Shown: piece by piece, positions 16,256-23,540 of the stretch
Layout: each line of letters starts with the position of its first letter
Position numbering within the stretch: position 1 is the first letter of the stretch
Source of the DNA: Microbacterium azadirachtae
Lineage (GTDB): Bacteria > Actinomycetota > Actinomycetes > Actinomycetales > Microbacteriaceae
NCBI RefSeq assembly: GCF_000956545.1
Contig: NZ_JYIT01000053.1
Location: 1-38,234, forward strand
Direction of reading: 5' to 3'
DNA length: 38,234 nt
Translations under genes and position numbers: made by a program
The notes under the pieces: generated by a model
The model's input: only the letters and a program-made list of their open reading frames with translations
Database searches by the model: none
Told to the model about the DNA's origin: nothing

Positions 16256-17485
16256 ATGCACATCGTCTTCTTCGCCGACCAGCACGCCGAGTCGCTGGGC
16301 GGCGCGCAGGTCTCGATGCGCCTGCAGCGCAAGTACCTCGAGCGCGCCGGGCACACGGTGACGATCGTCGCGCCGCGCATGCACGCGGCGCGCGGCGGGC
16401 AGCACGGCGTCGCCGATCCCGGCTACGTCGACCTGCCCTCGATCCCGATCACGGCCGACCGGGAGTACGCGATGACGTGGCCGGGGCGACGCACCGACCG
16501 CTTCCTCGACCAGGCGCTGACCCGCCGTCCGCCGGTGGATCTGGTGCACGTGCAGGCCGACTTCTGGGGCGCGTTCATCGGACACCGTTTCGCGCACCGG
16601 CACGGCATCCCCGCCGTGCACACGATGCACAACCGCGTCGACGTCGGCATCGCGGCCGTCACGCCGCTGCACCGGCCCGTGCTCGGCGCGCTGAATCTCT
16701 GGCGGCGCACGGCGCTGCGCGGGATCGGGGTGCAGCCGCGCGGCGCTGACGGGTGGGCGTATCTCGCGGGGATCGCCGCGGAGTCGCGCGCGGTGACCGC
16801 GCCGTCGGGGCACTTCGCGCATCGGCTCGAGCAGCACGGCGTGTTCGGATCCGTCGATGTGATCTGGAACGGCATCGACGACGAGGTGCGCGAGCAGGTG
16901 CTCGCCGCCGCCCTTCCACAGGGACCGGGCGCGGAGCGCGCGCCGGGCCGGCCGCGGTTCATCTGGCTGGGCCGGATGAGTCCGGAGAAGCGCCTGCTGC
17001 CGTTCCTGGAGGCTGTCGTCGCGAGCGATGTGGACGCCGACATCGAGGTGGTCGGCGGCGGGGCGCAGCTCCGCGCCGCCGAGCGGATCGCGGCCCGCGC
17101 CGGCCGGCCCCGCATCCGCTTCGCCGGACGGATCGGCTACGCCGACGTGCTCGCCCGCATCGCCGCCGCCGACGCCGTGGTGCAGACCTCGATCGGCTTC
17201 GAGACGCAGGGCATGACCCCGTTCGAGGCGGCGACCCTCGGCACGCCCACCGTCGTGAGCGATCCCGACATCGCGAGCGAGCTGCGCGGCGGGCTGTGGG
17301 CCGTGCCCTCGGCTGTGGATGAGCCCGGCCGGGTCGCCGCGCTCGCCGACACCCTGCGGATCGCTGCCGCGGATATCGCGGCCGGCCGCGCGCCGGAGCC
17401 GGATCCGCAGGTCGCCGCCGATTTCCGGCAGTCCTCGCGGACCGCGGCGATGCTCGAGGTGTACGGGCGCGCGATCGGCGGCTGA
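16256..17485 (+). CDS. GT4-family glycosyltransferase, second of pair
   Basis: 409 residues, GT-B: MHIVFFADQHAESLGGAQVSMRLQRKYLERAGHTVTIVAP opens the acceptor domain, DLVHVQADFWGAFIGHRFAHRHGIPAVHTMHN follows, and the donor domain has FIWLGRMSPEKRLLPFLEAV, VVGGGAQLRAAER and ETQGMTPFEAATLGTPTVVSDPD (an E-x7-E variant). Six base pairs separate it from the upstream GT4, with GGAG 9 nt before ATG, so both are co-expressed and may act sequentially on one glycan. Its end marks the left side of the lower-GC island. Confidence 0.88.
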   Translation: MHIVFFADQHAESLGGAQVSMRLQRKYLERAGHTVTIVAPRMHAARGGQHGVADPGYVDLPSIPITADREYAMTWPGRRTDRFLDQALTRRPPVDLVHVQADFWGAFIGHRFAHRHGIPAVHTMHNRVDVGIAAVTPLHRPVLGALNLWRRTALRGIGVQPRGADGWAYLAGIAAESRAVTAPSGHFAHRLEQHGVFGSVDVIWNGIDDEVREQVLAAALPQGPGAERAPGRPRFIWLGRMSPEKRLLPFLEAVVASDVDADIEVVGGGAQLRAAERIAARAGRPRIRFAGRIGYADVLARIAAADAVVQTSIGFETQGMTPFEAATLGTPTVVSDPDIASELRGGLWAVPSAVDEPGRVAALADTLRIAAADIAAGRAPEPDPQVAADFRQSSRTAAMLEVYGRAIGG

Positions 17486-18019
17486 GGAGTCGGGGATGCG
17501 GGATCAGCCGGGCAAACTGGGGACGGCTCCTGGAGCGGCTCGAAGGCGTTTTGAGCGTTTTGCGTAGCGACGTGGAACGACAACTCCCGCGGAATCATGC
17601 GGGTTCTCGAGACCAGGACGACATCAAATGACGTCCAAAAACAGCCAACTGCGAATGGAATGTGGTCAAAATGCGGGCAAGAAGCTCCTACAGAGGAGCA
17701 TCTTTGGCCCGTGCTAGAAGCGAATGCAGTCGAGACTGCATTGCACCTAGTAAAAAGAAGCCGATCTAGGGCGTGCCGCGAATCGAGGTTCGCGTACGAT
17801 ATCGCCTGTCGACGCTGTGGGGCTCGACGCCCCTCGTCCAGCGCTCGAGGCCTCCTCGCATGGCGCCAGGGTGCGAGCCTTTTCCTCGTTATCGGGGCTC
17901 TATTGCGCGTTGAAGGTGGTTGTCGCGAAGTGGTTTTAAACGGCGTCGCTCGCCGATCGTGCCGGCGTGCATCGCTAGTTTCGCTGCGGTGTTTGTCGCG
18001 TTCTGTGGCCAGCGAGCGA
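17486..18019. other. 534-bp gene-free interval rich in stem-loops, downstream of the RT
   Basis: No frame shows convincing codon bias. Composition drops from the roughly 70% GC of the glycosyltransferases. Stem-loops are dense: 17672-17713 (long), 17723-17742 (AATGCAGTC / GACTGCATT), 17777-17794 (CGCGAA / TTCGCG), 17819-17833 (GGGGC / GCCCC), 17846-17858 (CGAGG / CCTCG) and 17855-17877 (CTCGCA / TGCGAG). TCGCTCGC just after the RT stop (minus strand, 18019-18012) can pair with GCGAGCGA near 17955-17948. It could be a structured 3' UTR or a displaced retron ncRNA. Confidence 0.5.
17672..17713 (-). terminator. Long hairpin, possible terminator of the retron operon
   Basis: CGGGC-AAGA-GCTCCT (17674-17689) pairs with AGGAGC-TCTT-GCCCG (17694-17711) with two small bulges and an ACAG loop. 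On the minus strand the stem is followed by GCATTTTGACC, a short T-tract, so termination of the minus-strand RT transcript about 310 nt after its stop is plausible. Confidence 0.45.
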
Positions 18020-19096
18020 TCAGCGGCCAGCCGGGTGGAGGGGCGTGTAGTAGGCAGGCGCAGCCGTCGGCATGGACAGCAACTCGCGTTCCAACCTCGC
18101 AGACTTCTGCTCCCGTGTGACACGGGCACTCTCTCGAAGGGCATCTAGGCGTTCAAACGCCAACGGGAAGTCTGACCGCATTCGCTCGTACACGAGCGGC
18201 TCGCTTTGTCTTATCGACCCGAGCCGCGCGAGGAGGCGTCGGCCGAACGACTGAGGCGTGCGTCCACGATGCTTCGCCTGCTCAGTTATCCCAATGCGTT
18301 CGACCGAGTACAGGTCCTGTCGGGTCTCTCGCTTGACATGCCTTGGGAGTCTTGGGTCGCCGGTCGAGAGAACATATCCGGTTACCCGGAAACCGTTGCG
18401 CGGTGTGCCTGCGGACATCTTCGCAAGGTTGAGAGCAAAGCCCGACTCCCCGACGATGGTGGCGACATCATCATGGCAGTCAAACAACTCCTCCCCCGAC
18501 AACGTGATGTCGTCGGCATATCGAGTCACACAGAGTCCTCGCTCGCGCGCTAGGCGAAGCAAACCAATATCGATGTTTGTTGCAACCAGATTCGACAACA
18601 AAGGGGATGGAATAAAGCCGAGTGGCAGTGATCCGCCGAACGTCGTGAATGCCACAATAAACCGCGCTGCATCCTCGCCCATGCCCGCCTCAGTTAGAGC
18701 AGCCTCCACGTGGGCTGCAGATATCGAAGGGAAGAAGTTCTTGATATCAAGACGCTGTACCCACGTCGCCCCAACGTGGCACCTAGCGTTCGTATAGGCG
18801 GACCTGCCTGGTATGTATCCGTGCGCGATCTCATCGCGCCGCATGGTAGTAGCGATTGGTAGTTCGATACACCCGACCAATGCAACCAGCGCTTGGCGCA
18901 AGCCTTCGTCGCGTGGAGTGTGGACAAGGCGCTTCTTGCCGCGTATCAACAGGTGACGCGAGTGGACCGCCGCGGGGTGGGCCCTGAGACGTTGTGCGAT
19001 CTCTTGCAGTGCGGAGAGACGCATGCCTATCGCGCTTGCTACGTCTGCGCTGCTACGCCAGTCGTTGAAAGACGGCACTCGGCGGTCAATTTCCAA
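18020..19096 (-). CDS. Retron-type reverse transcriptase
   Basis: 358 residues. Motifs in order: NARCH (103-107), the retron NAxxH signature, followed by VGATWVQRLDIKNFFPSI with Asp117; LPLGFIPSP (157-165); the catalytic TRYADDITLSG (YADD 193-196); and VTG (238-240) in FRVTGYVLSTGDPRLPRHVKRETR, the retron element contacting msr RNA. Order and spacing match Ec86-type RTs with no maturase or integrase domain, so not a group II intron. Motif 4 has Leu where most RTs have Gln (PQG). The start is TTG 19096: AAGGA lies exactly 6 nt upstream; the next ATG is at 19024. DUF3800 is 57 bp upstream on the same strand. It would synthesise msDNA as part of an anti-phage system. The msr-msd RNA was not located. 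Confidence 0.88.
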   Translation of the reverse strand: MEIDRRVPSFNDWRSSADVASAIGMRLSALQEIAQRLRAHPAAVHSRHLLIRGKKRLVHTPRDEGLRQALVALVGCIELPIATTMRRDEIAHGYIPGRSAYTNARCHVGATWVQRLDIKNFFPSISAAHVEAALTEAGMGEDAARFIVAFTTFGGSLPLGFIPSPLLSNLVATNIDIGLLRLARERGLCVTRYADDITLSGEELFDCHDDVATIVGESGFALNLAKMSAGTPRNGFRVTGYVLSTGDPRLPRHVKRETRQDLYSVERIGITEQAKHRGRTPQSFGRRLLARLGSIRQSEPLVYERMRSDFPLAFERLDALRESARVTREQKSARLERELLSMPTAAPAYYTPLHPAGR

Positions 19097-19153
19097 AAAA
19101 AATCCTTCGAAAAGGGGTCGCGGAATCGCAGACCATAAATAACCGCCGAGTGC

Positions 19154-20149
19154 CTAGATCGATGCTAGCCGTCTGCGGAGCGTGCGGCGACCCGAGTGCT
19201 CGTTCCGGTCGAAGTCATACTCGTAGGCAACGCGGGGTGCGAGCTCGTGGGTCCAATACCGGACGCGGTACATGGTTGACGCGGATCGCCGTTCAGGCTC
19301 GAACAGACCTGCTTTGACGGCCGTCCCGAAGTCGTAGAGCACCGCATCCGCGATTGCACATCCTGGGACGTTCTTCGCACCCTGAGCAACCACCAACACA
19401 CCGGGTTGATGAATCATCTCGCCGACCGTGCGCGGAGTTACGAGGCCTGCAACGGGCCGCGCATCACCCGCTCGATCGCGCGCCTTAGACACAATCGTTT
19501 CGAAGTGGGGCGCGAGCTCAGTGTGTTGCTCGAACACGAAGGCAATCGATGACATCTTGTAGCGCCTCAGGAGCTTGCTGATGATCGATACGTATAGCGA
19601 CGCGTACCGCGCAGACGTTCCCGCCGTCGTGTTGCGCCGCGAATGAGCCAGGTACGTGCGAAACGGAAGGACTCGAATTCTGTCGCGGACTTGATCGCAG
19701 ATCCTGACGTTCGATTCGGTAGCGTGAAACCCCGATCGGAAGGCGTCTCGGCGCGCAGGGTCGTCGTCGTACCAGAAGTTGTCGCCCAGCAGGATCTCTC
19801 CGTGGAGGGCCTCCATCGAAGACTCGACGGTCGCGCGATCGCCGTTGGCGATGACGATTGCTGCTGTCGCAGTCACAGTGGTGCTGCCGTAGTTGACCTT
19901 CGACTCATCCAAGAAGACCCAGACCGGCGCGGCGTTGCCGGTGCGATCACTGGGCGCCCATGGATCCTGGTCACCACCCGTCCACCCGGTCGTCTCGTTC
20001 ACTCCGTCAATCCTCGTTTCGGTGTCCACAGGAGGCGCGAGGTCTGCATGCGAGCGGTCGTCCTCGGCGGTCGCCGTGGACTTGACCAGTTCGCGAGGCG
20101 CCGGTCGCTCACCGCCGGGACTCCTCGCGGTCAGTTCCTCGTAGAGCAT
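19154..20149 (-). CDS. DUF3800 domain protein, likely retron-associated
   Basis: 331 residues from ATG 20149. After a variable 70-residue N-terminal stretch, PVWVFLDESKVNYGSTT (75-91) carries the DUF3800 FLDES motif, and GCAIADAVLYDFG (263-275) the later conserved Ala-Asp motif; the fold is RNase H-like, suggesting a nuclease. DUF3800 proteins recur as accessory proteins of retrons and other defence loci, so this is the candidate effector of the adjacent RT. AAGG lies 12 nt before ATG, a poor spacing. Codon-like sequence continues upstream in another frame to 20334, so the gene may originally have been longer and be frameshifted (see next entry). Divergent from the SRA-like gene. Confidence 0.75.
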   Translation of the reverse strand: MLYEELTARSPGGERPAPRELVKSTATAEDDRSHADLAPPVDTETRIDGVNETTGWTGGDQDPWAPSDRTGNAAPVWVFLDESKVNYGSTTVTATAAIVIANGDRATVESSMEALHGEILLGDNFWYDDDPARRDAFRSGFHATESNVRICDQVRDRIRVLPFRTYLAHSRRNTTAGTSARYASLYVSIISKLLRRYKMSSIAFVFEQHTELAPHFETIVSKARDRAGDARPVAGLVTPRTVGEMIHQPGVLVVAQGAKNVPGCAIADAVLYDFGTAVKAGLFEPERRSASTMYRVRYWTHELAPRVAYEYDFDRNEHSGRRTLRRRLASI

Positions 20150-20334
20150 CTTGGGCAGCGCCTTCCCGAACTTAGCAAACAGGCCGGCATCCCCAACAGG
20201 TTGTCTATGAAGGCGGGCGTCTCCTCTGGAACTTCCACGACAGCCTTGGTCGAGACCTTCGTCGTGGTGGCCCGCGCTCGCCGATGAATCCTCGTCGGCA
20301 ACTCGATCTGATCGATAGGTTGATCACATGCCAT
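20150..20334 (-). pseudogene. Possible out-of-frame N-terminal part of the DUF3800 gene
   Basis: From ATG 20334 (GGAAGG 6 nt upstream) a frame reads MACDQPIDQIELPTRIHR to VVEVPEETPAFIDNLLGMP with high GC3. Near 20185-20195 coding character switches by one base to the frame reading GLFAKFGKALPKMLYEELTA, which enters the DUF3800 start at 20149 with no stop. One missing base would give a continuous protein of roughly 390 residues. Against it: this start overlaps the divergent gene start at 20328 by 7 bp, leaving no room for promoters. Otherwise this 178-bp gap is promoter DNA and could hold the msr-msd RNA; CCACGAC / GTCGTGG stems are present. Confidence 0.4.
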
Positions 20335-21296
20335 CCCCCGCCTTCCGTCTCCGCGCAGGTGACATCGTCACACGTGCAGACCTCGTGGTGGAGTATGGCG
20401 GAAGCGTTCAGTCTGGCGGCATCGTTCCGAGCAACACGTCCAACTCCGTCTTTGTATTCACGGACCCTGCCGAGGGTCGACAGTTTGGCTACGTCTATGA
20501 CGGTTTCTCTCAGGACGGGACGGTGTTCCACTACACGGGCGCAGGCCGCGATGGGGACCAGAAGCTCACTGGGAGCAACTCGCCAATCCTGACCCACGGC
20601 GAGAAGGGGCGCTCGCTCCACGCGTTCAGTGCAGCGGGCGTCGTGGTGGGGTCGAGCGCGAAGCTCCAGCGATACATCGGCGAGTTCATCCTTGACCCCG
20701 ACGTGCCATTTGAGCGCATGCCAGCGCTCGATCGGAGCGGAGCACTGCGCACAGTCCTCGTCTTCCGGCTGCTGCCGGTGAGCTCGATCCCCGATGACGT
20801 CGTTGAGCTTGTCGGATACTCCGGAGTGACGCGCGAACCGAACGTCATCTCGGTTCCCGTTGAGATCAACTCAACTGAGTTTTTCGAGACGGCGGATCGC
20901 GCAGGTGGTCTGGCAGTGCGGCGCGAGTCGCAACTTGTCGACGAATTCATCGCGCATCAAGTCGGGCACACCTTCACCCGGTGGGCGATCAACCTCCCCG
21001 CGGAGCGCACCCGGCTCCTAACCGACATCTACGACGAGGCCGATCGCACTCTTTACGAAGCGAAGGCGATCGCCGGCCGTTCAGACCTCCGAATGGCGGT
21101 CGGTCAGCTCTACGACTACCGCCGACACGTGAGCGTCGACGATTTACGCTGTTCCGTACTCCTTCCCGAACGCCCCACCGCTGACCTCCGGGATCTTCTC
21201 CGCGAGGCCGGGCTTGGGCTTGCCTTCCGCGAGCAGTCAACCTTCGTGCTTGAGCCGCCCGATACCTCAGACCGAGGAGAACGGCTCCGCCAGTGA
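20328..21296 (+). CDS. SRA-like domain plus PD-(D/E)XK-like nuclease, putative modification-dependent restriction enzyme
   Basis: 322 residues. Residues 6-122 match the SRA/YDG-like sensor of ScoMcrA-type proteins: LRAGDIVTRADLVVEYGGS, FGYVYDGFSQDGTVFHYTGAGRDGDQKL, GSNSPILTHGEKGRSLHAF. The C-terminal part has a PD-(D/E)XK-like core: Asp233/Asp236, then YEAK (243-246) and MAVGQLYDYRRH (256-267). The first part would recognise modified cytosines or phosphorothioate DNA by flipping the base, the second cut DNA. An in-frame stop at 20316 fixes ATG 20328 as the earliest start. It overlaps the NUDIX gene (GTGA). Codon use and GC match the retron genes rather than the flanks. The nuclease call is from motif pattern only. 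Confidence 0.72.
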   Translation: MPSPAFRLRAGDIVTRADLVVEYGGSVQSGGIVPSNTSNSVFVFTDPAEGRQFGYVYDGFSQDGTVFHYTGAGRDGDQKLTGSNSPILTHGEKGRSLHAFSAAGVVVGSSAKLQRYIGEFILDPDVPFERMPALDRSGALRTVLVFRLLPVSSIPDDVVELVGYSGVTREPNVISVPVEINSTEFFETADRAGGLAVRRESQLVDEFIAHQVGHTFTRWAINLPAERTRLLTDIYDEADRTLYEAKAIAGRSDLRMAVGQLYDYRRHVSVDDLRCSVLLPERPTADLRDLLREAGLGLAFREQSTFVLEPPDTSDRGERLRQ

Positions 21297-21694
21297 CACG
21301 GCGACTTGACGTGGTGGGCGCGGTCATCGTGAACGATGAACGTGTGCTCGCTGCGAAGCGAGGGCCGAGCGGAAGCCTGCCCAACCTGTGGGAGTTCCCT
21401 GGTGGAAAGATCGAGGGCGGCGAGTCCCCGCAAGAGGCGCTTGCTCGCGAAATCGGCGAGGAATTGCTTGTGGACATCAGAGTCGGCGAGGAGATCCTGA
21501 CGACGTCTCACGACTACGAGTTCGGGATCGTGACGCTGACTACCTACTACTGCGAACTCCGTGGCGGGCTTCCGCGGCTCACCGAGCACGCGGCGCTTCG
21601 CTGGCTCACGCCGGACGAACTCTTCTCCGTCGAGTGGGCGCCGGCCGACATACCCGCGGTCGAACGCGTCCGCTCGGATCTTCAAACCGAGTAG
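21293..21694 (+). CDS. NUDIX hydrolase, MutT-like
   Basis: 133 residues. The Nudix box runs GKIEGGESPQEALAREIGEE (G-x5-E-x7-REI-x-EE), with Leu where the usual Gly follows EE. N-terminus RRLDVVGAVIVNDERVLAAKRG and WEFPGG are typical of MutT-type (8-oxo-)dNTP pyrophosphatases. The start GTG 21293 overlaps the preceding stop, so it is translated with the restriction-like gene. In that setting it may hydrolyse modified nucleotides released by, or targeted with, the restriction system; a general sanitising role is the alternative. End of the lower-GC island. Confidence 0.85.
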   Translation: MTRRLDVVGAVIVNDERVLAAKRGPSGSLPNLWEFPGGKIEGGESPQEALAREIGEELLVDIRVGEEILTTSHDYEFGIVTLTTYYCELRGGLPRLTEHAALRWLTPDELFSVEWAPADIPAVERVRSDLQTE

Positions 21695-21796
21695 ATCAGG
21701 CATCCTCTGACAGCAGGCCGCTCTACCGATCGGGCGCGACGGAGTGCTCGTTGTCGAACGGCTACTACGCGGCGCGCGCAAGAGCGGAGTCTGCAA

Positions 21797-21814
21797 GGTA
21801 GGCCGCCGCCTACC
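21797..21814 (+). terminator. Small hairpin after the NUDIX gene
   Basis: GGTAGGC-CGCC-GCCTACC, a perfect 7-bp stem, 103 bp after the NUDIX stop and 49 bp before the convergent lipoate-ligase stop. The 168-bp gap around it shows no gene. Confidence 0.4.
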
Positions 21815-21862
21815 CATCATGACGGCGCCACACTGCGACATGGGCAGCGCTGCCCTTGCCGG

Positions 21863-22558
21863 TCAGGCGATCAGCGCCCCGGCCAACGCCTCCTCGACGT
21901 CCTCGCGCGAGACGCCAGGTGCCTCGGTGAGCATCGACCCGAATGTCCGCGGATCCCACACGAGTCCCAGCGCGGCGTTGGCCTCGGTGAGCACCGCGAC
22001 GAGGTGGTCGACAGGACCGAACGCCAGCACCCCGCTGAGCAGGCGGGCGCCGCGCACGCCGCGCTGCGAGGTGCCGACGAGCTTGACGGCGCCGCGGGCG
22101 TTGATGCTGTACTCGCCGGGACAGTACTCGCCGGGCACCTCGCCCAGCCGGGCGTCGACGCCGAGTCCGCGCAGGGCATCGACGATCGTCCTGCCCGCCT
22201 GCGCGAAGAGGGCCGTGGGGTCGGCGTGCGCCTCTTCGCGCTCGACGAGGTCGAAGACGAGGCACGACTCGTCGTAGGCTGCGGCGCGGCCGCCGGTCGG
22301 GCGGATCGCCGGTGCGAACCCGAGGCGGTCCGCCGCGGCCACGGCGATGTCGTAGCCGGGCATCAGACTCTCCCGCCGCGTCAGCGCGAGCGTCGGCGTC
22401 GGCGTGTACAGGCGGAGCAGTCGCTGCGGCCCCTCTCCGGACGCGACCTTCCGCAGCAGCATGCCCGACCGCTCCAGGTCGTCCGGCTCCGGGGACGGCT
22501 GCCGGATCACGGCCCCGGGGATCGGGGCGAGGCGATCCCCGGACCCCACGGACGTCAT
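21863..22558 (-). CDS. Lipoate-protein ligase A family protein
   Basis: 231 residues with the biotin/lipoyl ligase fold: IRPTGGRAAAYDESCLVFDL replaces the RRxxGGG loop, PGEYCPGEYSINARGAVKLVGTSQRGVRGARLLSGVLAFG holds the conserved Lys of KLVGTSQR, which binds lipoyl-AMP in the family. It is short like other actinobacterial members; it could be a ligase or an octanoyl transferase for E2 or GcvH proteins. ATG 22558 overlaps the upstream NRDE stop (ATGA), so the two are co-translated. Confidence 0.82.
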   Translation of the reverse strand: MTSVGSGDRLAPIPGAVIRQPSPEPDDLERSGMLLRKVASGEGPQRLLRLYTPTPTLALTRRESLMPGYDIAVAAADRLGFAPAIRPTGGRAAAYDESCLVFDLVEREEAHADPTALFAQAGRTIVDALRGLGVDARLGEVPGEYCPGEYSINARGAVKLVGTSQRGVRGARLLSGVLAFGPVDHLVAVLTEANAALGLVWDPRTFGSMLTEAPGVSREDVEEALAGALIA

Positions 22559-23280
22559 GCCCAGTGCGCCGGTGCCGGGAGAGCGTGGTCGCGCACGTCG
22601 ACGCCGTCCTCGTCGACGGCGGCGGTCGCGTAGAGCAGCGACTGCGTCGGATAGCCGTGCGGGCGGTTGTCGCGGATGATCGCGCGGTCGTCGGCCGGAT
22701 CCAATTCCGCGGTCTCGGCGAGCAGGCGGATCCACGACTCCGGCCACTCGTCTCCCGTGGCCGGCTGCGCGCGGAACTCCGGCAGCCAGCGCGCGATCCG
22801 CGCCGTGGCCGGGTCGTCGAGGTCGTCGTGCGCGATCATGTGCACGCCGGCGGGGATGGGCGTCTCGCGCAGCGTCGCCCCGTCCCAGGACAGCACGCGA
22901 GCGCCGGCGGGGGAGACCTCGAGCAGATTGAAGCCGTGCATCCGCACGGCGCCCGATTCGAGCCGTTCGCGGAGGCCCGCGGAGGCATCGGCGACGGAGG
23001 CCAGCGCGAGCGCACCGCGGGAGACGGCCTGGTCGTCGGGAAGGTCGAGCACGTCGGCGCGGTTCAGCAGCACGGCCAGGCGCCCGGTGGCGGGATCCGC
23101 GGCGAGCCAGGCACCGCCCGCGCGACGGTCGCGGATCCCGATGACGCCGGGCCGATCCGGCCACCACTCACCGAGCGCATCCCACTCGCGCAGCGGATCC
23201 TCGTCGCGCACGGCCAGCAGCCGCGCCCCTGGTCCCTGAGCCTGTCGAAGGGCGTCGACCTCGATCACGACCGTGCACAC
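22555..23280 (-). CDS. NRDE/TANGO2 family protein
   Basis: 241 residues. It begins MCTVVIEV and has AVRDEDP and GTWLA-like GGAWLAADPATGRLAVLLNR, hallmarks of the NRDE (Ser/Thr-rich T10/TANGO2) family; the usual NRDE tetrapeptide reads VRDE. The late part has IIRDNRPHGYPTQSLLYATAAV. Function of bacterial members is unclear; haem-related roles are proposed for eukaryotic TANGO2. Start is GTG 23280, no clear SD. Residues DALRQAQGPGA between strand 1 and VRDE are encoded by a dispersed intergenic-type repeat (23231-23253), an insertion relative to the family. Confidence 0.78.
   Translation of the reverse strand: MCTVVIEVDALRQAQGPGARLLAVRDEDPLREWDALGEWWPDRPGVIGIRDRRAGGAWLAADPATGRLAVLLNRADVLDLPDDQAVSRGALALASVADASAGLRERLESGAVRMHGFNLLEVSPAGARVLSWDGATLRETPIPAGVHMIAHDDLDDPATARIARWLPEFRAQPATGDEWPESWIRLLAETAELDPADDRAIIRDNRPHGYPTQSLLYATAAVDEDGVDVRDHALPAPAHWA
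23231..23253. repeat. Dispersed repeat copy 2, inside the NRDE coding sequence
   Basis: GGTCCCTGAGCCTGTCGAAG followed by GGC, homologous to the element at 14940-14960 in reverse orientation. Read in the NRDE frame it encodes ALRQAQGPG, keeping the frame open. Confidence 0.65.
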
Positions 23281-23346
23281 GGGTTCAGTCTAGGCAGGCC
23301 GCCGGCGGGTGGATCCGTCCGGGGTGCCCGCGCCGGTGCCGCCATT

Positions 23347-23472
23347 GTGCAGGGCGCCCGCGCCGTTCGGCAGTGCGCCCGGGCTGTTCGGCAGGGCCAC
23401 CGGGCCGTTCGGCAGGGCCACCGGGCCGTTCTGCAGGGCGCCCGGGCCGTTTTGGAGGGCCGGGTGGAGAGA
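23347..23472 (-). repeat. 21-bp tandem repeat array, left block (minus orientation)
   Basis: Six units of exactly 21 bp; on the minus strand the unit is approximately AACGGCCCGGGCGCCCTGCA plus one base. One frame reads NGPGALQ, NGPVALP, NGPVALP, NSPGALP, NGAGALH. That frame ends at a TAG (23292-23290), three codons before the NRDE GTG start and in its frame. No spacers, so not CRISPR. Confidence 0.8.
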
Positions 23473-23540
23473 AGCCTCGGTCTCGGAGCGGAAACTGGCG
23501 GATCCGCGGCGGCGGGCTGCCGCACAACGGCGGCGGGTCC

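Noticed and set aside
17597..18148. Plus-strand 183-codon frame in the RT downstream region, and the long minus frame over the same bases
   Set aside because: Codon use is not coding-like, Arg/Ser-rich translations, no RBS; better read as structured noncoding DNA.
18020..19096. Group II intron or diversity-generating retroelement
   Set aside because: No maturase or endonuclease domain, no intron RNA 3' domains V/VI, no template/variable repeat pair; NAxxH and VTG point to a retron.
20131..20334. Independent 67-residue gene
   Set aside because: Its C-terminal part loses codon bias where the DUF3800 frame gains it, so it is more likely a frameshifted part of that gene or noncoding.
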